A stretch of DNA of 64,000 nt, from positions 3,197,501-3,261,500 of the forward strand of contig NZ_JARUBJ010000002.1 of assembly GCF_029626145.1 (NCBI RefSeq). Direction: 5' to 3'. The notes under the pieces are model-generated. The model made no database searches. It worked only from the letters and a program-made list of their open reading frames with translations, and was not told the origin of the DNA. Below, in pieces: positions 31,718-39,024 of this stretch. The position numbers were made by a program, and so were the translations under genes. This stretch comes from Micromonospora sp. WMMD961. GTDB lineage: Bacteria > Actinomycetota > Actinomycetes > Mycobacteriales > Micromonosporaceae. The number at the start of each line of letters is the position of its first letter. Positions within the stretch are counted from its first letter, which is position 1.

Positions 31718-33022
31718 ATGACCGCGACGAAGTTCGTGCTGCCCGAGAGTGACATCCCGACGACCTGGTACAACGTGGTCCCCGATCTGCCCAAGGGGCT
31801 ACCCCCGATGCTGCACCCCGGCACCCGGGAGCCCATCACCCCGGCGGACCTCGAACCGCTCTTCGCCACCGGCATGGTCGAGCAGGAGTTCTCCACCGAG
31901 CGGGAGATCGACATCCCCGGGCCCGTGCTCGACATCTACCGGCAGTGGCGGCCCAGCCCACTGGTCCGGGCCCGTCGCCTGGAGCAGGCCCTCGGCACGC
32001 CGGCCCGGATCTACTTCAAGTACGAGGGGGTCAGCCCGGCCGGCAGCCACAAGCCGAACACCGCCGTCCCGCAGGCGTACTACAGCAAGCAGGACGGCGT
32101 GCAGCGGCTGACCACGGAGACCGGCGCCGGCCAGTGGGGCAGCTCGCTCTCGATGGCCTGTTCCTACTTCGGCCTCGACTGCGAGGTCTTCATGGTGCGG
32201 GTCAGCTACGACCAGAAGCCGTACCGGCGGGGCCTGATGGAGACGTTCGGAGCCTCGGTCACCCCGAGCCCGAGTGATCGCACCGGGGCGGGCCGGGCGG
32301 CGCTCGCCGCCGACCCGGACTCCAGCGGCAGCCTCGGCCTGGCCATCTCCGAGGCGGTGGAGGCGGCGATGAGCAGCGGCGGTGCGGCCAAGTACGCCCT
32401 CGGCTCGGTGCTCAACCTCGTGCTGATGCACCAGACGATCATCGGCCAGGAGGCGTTGCTCCAGTTGGCGATGGCCGACGACTACCCGGACATCGTGGTC
32501 GGCGCGGCCGGCGGCGGGTCCAACTTCGCCGGGCTGGCCCTGCCGTTCCTACGTCGGCAGTGGGGCGGTGGCCCGACGGTGCGGTTCGTCGCGGCCGAGC
32601 CGGCCTCCTGCCCGTCGCTGACCCAGGGCAGTTACGACTACGACTTCGGCGACACCGCCGGGCTCACCCCGCTGACCAAGATGCACACCCTGGGCCACGA
32701 CTTCCACCCGCCGGCGATCCACGCCGGTGGGCTGCGCTACCACGGCATGGCCCCGATCGTGAGCGCGCTGCGGGAGATCGACCTGATCGAGGCGCGGGCG
32801 GTGCCGCAGACCGCCTGCTTCGAGGCCGGCGTGCTGTTCGCCCGCAGCGAGGGGATCGTGCCGGCACCCGAGTCCACCCACGCCGTGCGGGTCGCGGTGG
32901 ACGAGGCGCTCCACTGCCGGGACACCGGCGAGTCGAAGGCGATCGTCTTCTCCCTCTCCGGACACGGCCACTTCGACATGCAGGCCTACATCGACTACTT
33001 CGCCGGAAAGCTGACGGACTGA
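31718..33022 (+). CDS. TrpB2-like PLP enzyme (tryptophan synthase beta-chain family)
   Basis: A 434-residue fold-type II PLP enzyme of the TrpB2 type (longer N-terminus than TrpB1: LPESDIPTTWYNVVPDLP). The PLP lysine is Lys112 in GSHKPNTA, and the phosphate is held by GAAGGGSNFAG. TETGAGQWG is the family catalytic segment. TrpB condenses serine with indole or another nucleophile. There is no trpA, trpC or trpD here, so a pathway-specific beta-substitution making an unusual amino acid is likely. It is also the only catalytic PLP enzyme in the cluster, which otherwise lacks an aminotransferase. ATG after GGAAGAGGCC. Confidence 0.88.
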   Translation: MTATKFVLPESDIPTTWYNVVPDLPKGLPPMLHPGTREPITPADLEPLFATGMVEQEFSTEREIDIPGPVLDIYRQWRPSPLVRARRLEQALGTPARIYFKYEGVSPAGSHKPNTAVPQAYYSKQDGVQRLTTETGAGQWGSSLSMACSYFGLDCEVFMVRVSYDQKPYRRGLMETFGASVTPSPSDRTGAGRAALAADPDSSGSLGLAISEAVEAAMSSGGAAKYALGSVLNLVLMHQTIIGQEALLQLAMADDYPDIVVGAAGGGSNFAGLALPFLRRQWGGGPTVRFVAAEPASCPSLTQGSYDYDFGDTAGLTPLTKMHTLGHDFHPPAIHAGGLRYHGMAPIVSALREIDLIEARAVPQTACFEAGVLFARSEGIVPAPESTHAVRVAVDEALHCRDTGESKAIVFSLSGHGHFDMQAYIDYFAGKLTD

Positions 33023-33075
33023 CCTCGCACAGGGGTGGGCGCGGTGCGGCGCCCAACCCGCGACGAGCACCGGGG

Positions 33076-33780
33076 GTGAAAGTGCACAGCGAAGCAGGGA
33101 CCATCCTCGCCATCAACGGATCGGAACGGGTCGGCGGCAACACCGACCACGCCATCGCGTACGCGGGACGACTCATCGCCGAGCGGGGTGCCGTCCTGCG
33201 CACCATCCAGTTACGTGAGCACCGGATCTCGCCGTGCAGCCCGTGCGGCGACTGCAACAGCCGCACCCTGCCCTGCCAGCTGGACGACGACGTCCCCGCC
33301 CTGGTGGAGCAGATGACAGGCGCGGACGGGCTGATCTACGCGGCCCCGGTGCACGGCTTCGGCCTGGCCCACCTCATGCAGGTCTTCATCGAGCGCGCCG
33401 GCGTCGGCTACCTGCGCTTCACCCGTCCGCTGGCGGACAAGGTGGGCGGCATCATCGTCACCGGGCGGCGCTACAGCGACTCCTCAGTGCACAACCAGAT
33501 CGTGAACAACCTGCTGCTCAACCGGATGATCCTGGTGGGCAGCGGGTTCCCCGTCCTGCTGCGCAACACCACCGGCACGCCCGGCCTGCACGACGCCGAG
33601 GGCGTCGACGCGCTGGAGCGGATGGTGCACCGGATGCTCGACATGGTGCAGCTGCTCAAACAGCACCAGCGGGTCGACGGCGCTCCGGTCCTTCCGCGGC
33701 GGGACCGCAACGAACGCGTACCGCGGCCCCGCCGCCACGATTCCGCCCCGACCAGAGGAGATATCGAGAATGTCCACTGA
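33076..33780 (+). CDS. NAD(P)H-dependent FMN reductase / flavodoxin-fold protein
   Basis: A 234-residue protein of the NADPH-dependent FMN reductase family: an FMN phosphate loop near residues 12-20 (NGSERVGGNTDHA), a Cys pair in CSPCGDC typical of the iron-sulfur-flavoprotein-like subgroup, and AAPVHGFGLAHLMQ. The tail after about residue 195 is Arg-rich and probably disordered. Roles to consider are supplying reduced FMN to the UbiD-like enzyme or directly oxidising/reducing a ring, as FMN enzymes of this fold do in enediyne aminochorismate pathways. The GTG at 33076 is used; GTG 33082 is possible. It overlaps the cupin gene by 11 bases. Confidence 0.85.
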   Translation: MKVHSEAGTILAINGSERVGGNTDHAIAYAGRLIAERGAVLRTIQLREHRISPCSPCGDCNSRTLPCQLDDDVPALVEQMTGADGLIYAAPVHGFGLAHLMQVFIERAGVGYLRFTRPLADKVGGIIVTGRRYSDSSVHNQIVNNLLLNRMILVGSGFPVLLRNTTGTPGLHDAEGVDALERMVHRMLDMVQLLKQHQRVDGAPVLPRRDRNERVPRPRRHDSAPTRGDIENVH

Positions 33781-34117
33781 GCAGGTCGCCGCGCCGGTCG
33801 GCATCGACTTCCCGGCCACCGAGTGGGAGAGGTGGGACAAGCCGGGCGCCGAGGGGCGCGTCAAGATCTCGTACGTCGGGGGGCAGCGGCTGCGTCTGCT
33901 GGAACTGCCGCCCGGCTTCGACGAGCACCACTGGTGCCTGCGCGGGCACACCGGCTACGTCCTGCGGGGCGAGTTCACCATCCACTTCCGGGACCGGTCG
34001 GTGCCGTGCCGCCCCGGCATGGGGTTCGTGATCCCCGACGACGAGGAGCACCGGTCCCAGGGCAGCGACGCCGAGCCCACCGTCGTCTTCGTGGTCGACC
34101 AGGTTCCCCAGCCATGA
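33770..34117 (+). CDS. Single-domain cupin
   Basis: A 115-residue beta-barrel protein with both cupin motifs: HHWCLRGHTGYVLRGE and the PG-x(6)-IPDDEEH segment, providing the usual His/Glu metal ligands. In bacilysin biosynthesis the two-domain cupin BacB isomerises the BacA product; a comparable double-bond isomerase role is attractive here because a BacA-like gene is in the same run, but this protein has only one barrel. The ATG follows AGAGGAGATATCGAGA, a strong site. ATGA overlap with the chorismate mutase gene. Confidence 0.82.
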   Translation: MSTEQVAAPVGIDFPATEWERWDKPGAEGRVKISYVGGQRLRLLELPPGFDEHHWCLRGHTGYVLRGEFTIHFRDRSVPCRPGMGFVIPDDEEHRSQGSDAEPTVVFVVDQVPQP

Positions 34118-34482
34118 CCGACCAGCACTGGTTCGCGGCACCGGCCGGCTCCCCGCCGGCCGGTGCCGCCGACGGCCCGACCCGGATCGCCGAGCTGCGG
34201 GGCGTCATCGACCATCTCGACCAGCGGATCATCGCCCTGCTGGCCGAGCGTACCCGGGTGGTGCAGGAGCTGACCGCGCACAAGACGGACGAGGCGACAG
34301 TTCGATCACCCGACCGGGTGCGGCAGGTGCTCGACAGGGTGTCCGAACTGGCCGTGGGGAACGGCATGCCGCCCGAGGTGGCGGTCGGCACCTACCGTGC
34401 CCTCGTCGACGAGCTGACCCGGATGCAACTCGACATGCTGGCGGCCCGCCGTGCCGCCGCGTCGGCGGGGGAGGAGCGGTGA
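34114..34482 (+). CDS. AroQ-type chorismate mutase
   Basis: A 122-residue helical protein. After an Ala/Pro-rich start of about 22 residues comes the AroQ pattern RIAELRGVIDHLDQRIIALLAERTRVV, a Lys in AHKTDEA, and RSPDRVRQVLDRV. In standard AroQ the second Arg region reads Arg-Glu; here the Glu is Val, so the substrate or reaction may differ (for example an amino-deoxychorismate mutase or pyruvate lyase). It should make prephenate, or an amino analogue, for the BacA-like enzyme of the same operon. ATGA overlap upstream, and GTGA overlap with the UbiD-like gene. Confidence 0.85.
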   Translation: MTDQHWFAAPAGSPPAGAADGPTRIAELRGVIDHLDQRIIALLAERTRVVQELTAHKTDEATVRSPDRVRQVLDRVSELAVGNGMPPEVAVGTYRALVDELTRMQLDMLAARRAAASAGEER

Positions 34483-35936
34483 GCCGCTCACCCGTCGACC
34501 TGCGGCACGCCCTGGCCACCCTCGACCCGCTCCCCGGTGAGCTGGTCCGCGTCGCCACCGAGCTGCCGGCGCGGTTCGGCGTCTCCGCGCACTACGCCCG
34601 CTGGGCGGGCGCGCCCGCCGCCCCGCCCACCGGCGCCGGCCCGGCGGTGCTCTTCGACCGGGTACGCCCCGACCACGGTCCGACCCGAGCGGTGCTGATG
34701 GGCCTCTACGGCACCCGGCGTCGGGCGGCCGGGCTGCTCGGCTGCACACCGGCCGAGCTGCCGCACCGGCTGCTCGACGCGGTGGCCTCGCCCCGCCCGC
34801 CGGTGCCCGCACCCGACCCGGCCCGCTGGCCCCGCGAGACGCTGCCGGTGGACCTGACCGCGTTGCCGGTGCCGGTGCTCACCGACGAGGACGCCGGGCC
34901 CTACCTGACCCTCGGCGCGGTGCTCGCCACCGACCCGGACACCGGGGTCCGCAACCTGTCCGTGCACCGGATGTGCGTCCAGGGTCCGGACACGCTGACC
35001 ATCTGGATGGTGCCCGGCCGGGACCTGGAACTCGCCTACCAGGCGGCGTTGCGTCGGGGGAGTCCGTTGCCGGTCGCCGTCCACCTCGGCCTGTGCCCGG
35101 CGGTGCTGCTCTCCTCCTGCTGCCCGACCTCGCTGGTGCCACCCGACCTCGACGAGCTGGCGGTGGCCGGTGCCCTCGCCGGGCAACCGGTGGAGCTGCT
35201 GCCCTGCCGCACCGTCGACACCGAGTTCATCGCGCACGCCGAGTACGTCATCGAGGGCGAGTTGCTGGCCGACCGGGCACCGGAGAGCCGGCACGGCACT
35301 GTCGCCACCCCGGAGTTCCTCGGCTACCAGGGCCGGGCGCATCCCGCGCTGCCGTTGATCCGGGTCACCGCGATCACCGCCCGGGAGAGCCCGATCCTGC
35401 AGGCCGTGTCCGGCCCCGGGCACGAACAGTCGGTGCTGCTCGGCTTCGGGATGGAGGCCGCGGTGCTGGACCTGTTGCGCCGCAGGGGCATGCCGGCGCT
35501 GGCGGCGCACTGCCACACGGCGGGCGGCGGTCAGCTCATGGTGGTGCTCCAGTGGCCGGCGAAGCGCGGCCCGGAGGACGACGTCGCGGTCCGCGTCGCC
35601 GCGGAGGCGGTGCTGGAGCAGTTCCGGATGGCCAAGCTGGTGCTGTGCGTGGACGACGACGTCGACATCGAGTCCGACCAGGACCTGTGGTGGGCGATGG
35701 TCACCCGCTTCCAGGCCGATCAGGACCTGCGGGTGCTTCCGGACCGGGAGGGCTTCCCGCTCGACCCGAGCCAGCACACCGGCTACTCCCCGTCGCTCTC
35801 GGCGGACGGGCGCACGGCGAAGGCGGTCTTCGACTGCACCGTCCCGTACGCCCAGCGGGAGCGGTTCGCCCGGCCCCGCTTCACCGAGCCGTCGATTCCC
35901 GCACCGCGGCGGCCAGCAGCGCCACGCCCTCGGTGA
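34479..35936 (+). CDS. UbiD-family decarboxylase
   Basis: A 485-residue protein with the UbiD fold pattern: NLSVHRMCV near residue 155 (prenylated-FMN site region), the AEYVIEGEL segment with the conserved Glu, and ESPILQAVSG. UbiD enzymes use prenylated FMN to add or remove CO2 on aromatic or unsaturated acids. No UbiX prenyltransferase is encoded nearby, so the cofactor must come from elsewhere in the genome. It is the last gene of the 14-gene run. Its final 56 bases overlap the end of the convergent MocR gene. GGGGGAGGAG precedes the GTG start. Confidence 0.85.
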   Translation: MSRSPVDLRHALATLDPLPGELVRVATELPARFGVSAHYARWAGAPAAPPTGAGPAVLFDRVRPDHGPTRAVLMGLYGTRRRAAGLLGCTPAELPHRLLDAVASPRPPVPAPDPARWPRETLPVDLTALPVPVLTDEDAGPYLTLGAVLATDPDTGVRNLSVHRMCVQGPDTLTIWMVPGRDLELAYQAALRRGSPLPVAVHLGLCPAVLLSSCCPTSLVPPDLDELAVAGALAGQPVELLPCRTVDTEFIAHAEYVIEGELLADRAPESRHGTVATPEFLGYQGRAHPALPLIRVTAITARESPILQAVSGPGHEQSVLLGFGMEAAVLDLLRRRGMPALAAHCHTAGGGQLMVVLQWPAKRGPEDDVAVRVAAEAVLEQFRMAKLVLCVDDDVDIESDQDLWWAMVTRFQADQDLRVLPDREGFPLDPSQHTGYSPSLSADGRTAKAVFDCTVPYAQRERFARPRFTEPSIPAPRRPAAPRPR

Positions 35937-37392
35937 TCCGGGCGGTGGGCAGCGCCGCGTACCCGATCAGGAAGGTCGGCTCGGTCGGTGGCCGGGTGAC
36001 GAAGTAGCCCGAGGCCGGGTAGACCCGGACGTCGCGGGCGGCGGCGGCGCGCGCGATCGCCGCCTCGTCGGCGTCGGGCGCACCGCCCAGGGTCACCAGC
36101 ACGTGCAGCCCGGCCGCCGTGCCGGAGATCCGCACACCCGCGCCGAAATGTTCGTAGAGCGCCTCGAGCAGCCGGGCGCGTCGCTGCCGGTAGAGGCGGT
36201 CCATCCGGCCGATGTGCCGGGCGTACGCGCCGGAGGAGATGAACTCGGCCAGTGCCTCCTGGGTCAGCGTCGGGGTCAGCCGGTCGGTGATCCACTTGAC
36301 GCCGAGGAACGGCCGCACGAGGTGTGGTGGCAACACCGCGTACCCGATGCGCAGCGAGGGGAAGAGGGTCTTGCTGAAGCTGCCCACGTAGACCACGTCG
36401 GCGTTCTGCGGGTCGGCGGCCAGCGACGGAAGCCGCTCCTCGGCGAACGTGAACTCGTTGTGGTAGTCGTCCTCCAGCACCGTGGCGGCGTGTTCGCGGG
36501 CCCAGCGCAGCAGCGCTCGTCGCCGCCGCTCGGACATGATGAACCCGGTCGGGAACTGGTGCGACGGGGTCACGTAGATCAGGCGTACCCGGGACGGGTC
36601 GTGGCCGTGCGCGCGGACCTGGCGCTCGATGTCGTCGACCCGCAGGCCCTCCTCGTCGACGCCGACCGGCACCACGGCGGCCCGCGAGTAGCCGAAGATC
36701 TGCCGCAGCACGGTGTGGCTCGGGTCCTCGATGACCACCACGTCGTCCGGGCCGACGAGCAGCCGGACCAGGATGTCCATGGCCTGGGTGGCGCCGCTGG
36801 TCACCACCGTGTGTTCGCGGTTGGCGTCGAGTGCCCGACTGCGCCGCAGCAGGGCACTGATCTGGGTCCGCAGCGACGCCGCGCCCTCGGCCGGGCCGTA
36901 GCCCAGGGCGACGGCGTCGGCCCGACTCACCGCGTCGGCGAGCGACTGTCGCCACCGGGTCACCGGGAAGCTGGCCAGCGCCGGGGTGCCGTGCCGGAAG
37001 TCGTACGTACCGTCCGTCCGGTGCATCGGCGCTGGTTCCCAGGGCTTCCACAGGGGGCTGCCGGCGTCGGTGGGCAGCGGGGGCTCGGGCCACAGTGGTG
37101 AGCGGGCGGCGCGTTGGGTGGGTGGTGGCGTGTCGGTCAGCGCGCCGCTGACCCGGGTGCCGGATCCACGCCGTGAGGTGAGCACCCCGTTGGCGCGCAG
37201 CAGTTCGTAGGCCCGGGTCACCACGGTCCGGGAGACCCGGAGCTGGTGGGCCAGCTCACGGCTCGGCGGCACCGGATCACCGGGGCGCAGTCGACCGGTG
37301 CGCACGGACCCGCTGATCTGGTCGCAGAGCTGTTGCTGCAGCGGAACCGAACTGTCGCGGTCCAGTGCGACGAGAAGCTGGGACGAACTCAC
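35881..37392 (-). CDS. MocR-type regulator, right flank
   Basis: A 503-residue GntR-aminotransferase fusion: winged helix at about residues 15-80 (LRPGDPVPPSRELAHQLRVSRT), a linker of about 45 residues rich in Pro, then the aminotransferase-like domain with the PLP Asp (LEDDYHNEF) and Lys (GSFSKTLFPSLRIGY). The start is uncertain: GTG 37392 gives the usual beginning SSSQLLVALDRDSS; GTG 37404 and starts farther upstream are possible. It is convergent with and overlaps the UbiD-like gene, and is not close to the left-flank MocR in sequence, so it is a second, independent regulator of the cluster. Confidence 0.87.
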   Translation of the reverse strand: MSSSQLLVALDRDSSVPLQQQLCDQISGSVRTGRLRPGDPVPPSRELAHQLRVSRTVVTRAYELLRANGVLTSRRGSGTRVSGALTDTPPPTQRAARSPLWPEPPLPTDAGSPLWKPWEPAPMHRTDGTYDFRHGTPALASFPVTRWRQSLADAVSRADAVALGYGPAEGAASLRTQISALLRRSRALDANREHTVVTSGATQAMDILVRLLVGPDDVVVIEDPSHTVLRQIFGYSRAAVVPVGVDEEGLRVDDIERQVRAHGHDPSRVRLIYVTPSHQFPTGFIMSERRRRALLRWAREHAATVLEDDYHNEFTFAEERLPSLAADPQNADVVYVGSFSKTLFPSLRIGYAVLPPHLVRPFLGVKWITDRLTPTLTQEALAEFISSGAYARHIGRMDRLYRQRRARLLEALYEHFGAGVRISGTAAGLHVLVTLGGAPDADEAAIARAAAARDVRVYPASGYFVTRPPTEPTFLIGYAALPTARITEGVALLAAAVRESTAR

Positions 37393-37539
37393 CTGCGCAC
37401 GCACCCCCCGGATCGACGCTGGTGCCGAGTCTAGTCGCGCCACCTCCGGCCCCCTGTGGTCCACGCGGCGTGCCGCCGGGGCGGCGATCCGCGCCGGTCC
37501 GACAATCCGTCGCCGGGTCGGGGCGCTGGCCCCTCGCGG

Positions 37540-37995
37540 TCACCGGTCACGACAGCCGAGTTGGTCGCCGAGGTCGTTCGGGATGCCGAACGGGCTGCAT
37601 TCCAGCGCACTGCCCTCGCCCAGCTTCTTCCACCCACCGCTGGTGTACTCGAACACCAGCAGGCCGTCGCCCTGCATGGTCGGGTCGACGGCGATCACCC
37701 CGGCGGTCGCCCACCGGTCTGCGCACTCGATGTGATCCGGGTTGATCCGGTGGGTGTCGCCCAGCCCTGACGCCCGGTGCAGGGTGGCCGCGCTTACCGG
37801 ACAGGCAGCCCGGACGGTGGGTGTCGCGGGCGACGCGTTGCCGGTCGGCGACGCGGCCGAGGAGGCGGGCGCGACGCTGGGCGCGGGCGAGGTGGCGTTT
37901 CCGCTGGCCAGCGGAGCGGGCGAGGCGGTGGTGCAGGCCGCCAGGCCCGCCAGGACGGTGACGGGCACGAGGGCACGTAGCGCTGTCGGGGTCAT
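37540..37995 (-). CDS. Small secreted lipoprotein
   Basis: A 151-residue protein with a lipoprotein signal peptide ending in LAGLAACTT (lipid Cys21). It is followed by a Ser/Ala/Pro-rich spacer of about 45 residues and a compact C-terminal domain with four Cys (ACPVS, IECADRW, LECSPFG, LGCRDR) that may form two disulfides. I do not recognise the domain family. The ATG follows GGAGGACCCG. It is a single gene on the far side of the right MocR; nothing links it to the cluster. Confidence 0.78.
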   Translation of the reverse strand: MTPTALRALVPVTVLAGLAACTTASPAPLASGNATSPAPSVAPASSAASPTGNASPATPTVRAACPVSAATLHRASGLGDTHRINPDHIECADRWATAGVIAVDPTMQGDGLLVFEYTSGGWKKLGEGSALECSPFGIPNDLGDQLGCRDR

Positions 37996-38151
37996 CGGGT
38001 CCTCCAGTCCAGATGGATGGGTTTCCCGCTAGACGCCCTGCGGTCCGTTGTGGTTGCGGCCGACGGGTCAGCCCGAGTGTCGGCTTTTCGCGGCCGTACT
38101 GGTTGCCGGGAAGGCGTACCGTCGTGCCCGGCACCCGGCCGGCCCCGATCG

Positions 38152-38619
38152 TCACGGGTAGCGGGAGGTGTGGCGGAACAGGCCGAGCCGGTCCAGACCC
38201 ACCAGGGCCAGGACGATCCCGGCCAGCAGCACCAACCACTGCTCGACCAGCGGGTAGAGCCGGACGACCCACCCTTGCGTCAAGGTCACGTCGTCGGTGC
38301 AGGTCACCTGGGCTGGCCCGGAGAACCACGGGTCGAGCCGGCGACCGTCGAGGTGCGGGCCCCGGTTGGGCCAGGACGGGACGTCGACCGTCCGCTCCGG
38401 CCCGCTCTCCGGAGTGACGGTGCAGGTGTGCGTGCCGCCGCGTACGGCGCTGGTGAGGTACGCCGCAGCGGTGCCGTCCCAGGTGTGGCTGGTGTCGACG
38501 GCACCGCTGCGGGCGTGACCCATCAGCGCCAGGCAGAGCGCCGCGAGCACGCCACCGAGCGCGACGAGCCCTCGGCCCAGCAGGGTGTTTGCCCGCTTCG
38601 ACAGCGACCTCACCGCCAC
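38152..38619 (-). CDS. Membrane protein of unknown function
   Basis: A 155-residue protein with two predicted membrane segments (LLGRGLVALGGVLAALCLA near the N-terminus, and QWLVLLAGIVLALVG near the C-terminus) enclosing an extracytoplasmic loop with two Cys (HTCTV and VTCTD) that probably pair. The GTG at 38619 lies just after GAGGAG; a second GTG at 38613 overlaps the upstream stop. It is the last gene of a three-gene leftward set with the WXG100-like protein. The function is unknown. Confidence 0.7.
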   Translation of the reverse strand: MAVRSLSKRANTLLGRGLVALGGVLAALCLALMGHARSGAVDTSHTWDGTAAAYLTSAVRGGTHTCTVTPESGPERTVDVPSWPNRGPHLDGRRLDPWFSGPAQVTCTDDVTLTQGWVVRLYPLVEQWLVLLAGIVLALVGLDRLGLFRHTSRYP

Positions 38620-38999
38620 GGGCGCTCCTCGGACGACTCGTCGCCGTAGCCGGCCCAACCGCGGTCGGCGTGCGGCCGCTCGTCGGCGGGGTGGGACGTG
38701 CCCTCCTCGATCGCGGCGGAACGCGCGGCGGCGGCCAGGTCGTCCAGGTCGAGTCGTTCGGCCTGGGTACGGGCCCGGCTGAGGAAGCCCTGATAGTCAC
38801 CGACGGTGAGCAGGTCGCGGGGACTGAGGTCGCCGTCGCGCAACTGTCGACCGATTTCCCGGCCGATCGGGTCAGGCCCGGAGGCCAACGACTCGTAGAC
38901 CATCTGCCGTCGCCGGGCCTCGTCGCGCACGACAGCACCGTACGGGGTGCGGTCGACGGCGGCGAGGACGTCCGCCGGGGTGCTCGGGGTGTCGTTCAC
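38610..38999 (-). CDS. Small hydrophilic protein of unknown function
   Basis: A 129-residue charged protein, mostly helical in appearance (ADVLAAVDRTPYGAVVRDEARRR), with an acidic C-terminus (ESSEERPWR). It has no signal or membrane segment. The ATG follows GGAGAGG. It lies between the WXG100-like gene (24 bases upstream) and the membrane protein gene, which starts inside its last codons, so the three are likely cotranscribed. It could be a chaperone or partner of the WXG100-like protein; this is only from context. Confidence 0.7.
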   Translation of the reverse strand: MNDTPSTPADVLAAVDRTPYGAVVRDEARRRQMVYESLASGPDPIGREIGRQLRDGDLSPRDLLTVGDYQGFLSRARTQAERLDLDDLAAAARSAAIEEGTSHPADERPHADRGWAGYGDESSEERPWR

Positions 39000-39024
39000 G
39001 TGGACAATCCTCTCCGAGGTGGGG

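Noticed and set aside
21965..35936. Calling the cluster a bacilysin cluster
   Set aside because: It lacks BacF/BacG counterparts and a two-domain BacB, and contains TrpEG, TrpB2, PaaK, UbiD, amidohydrolase and B3/B4 genes not found in bacilysin loci.
20215..37392. Reading the MocR proteins as the missing aminotransferase of the pathway
   Set aside because: Both start with a GntR DNA-binding domain, flank the operon and face away from or against it, as regulators do.
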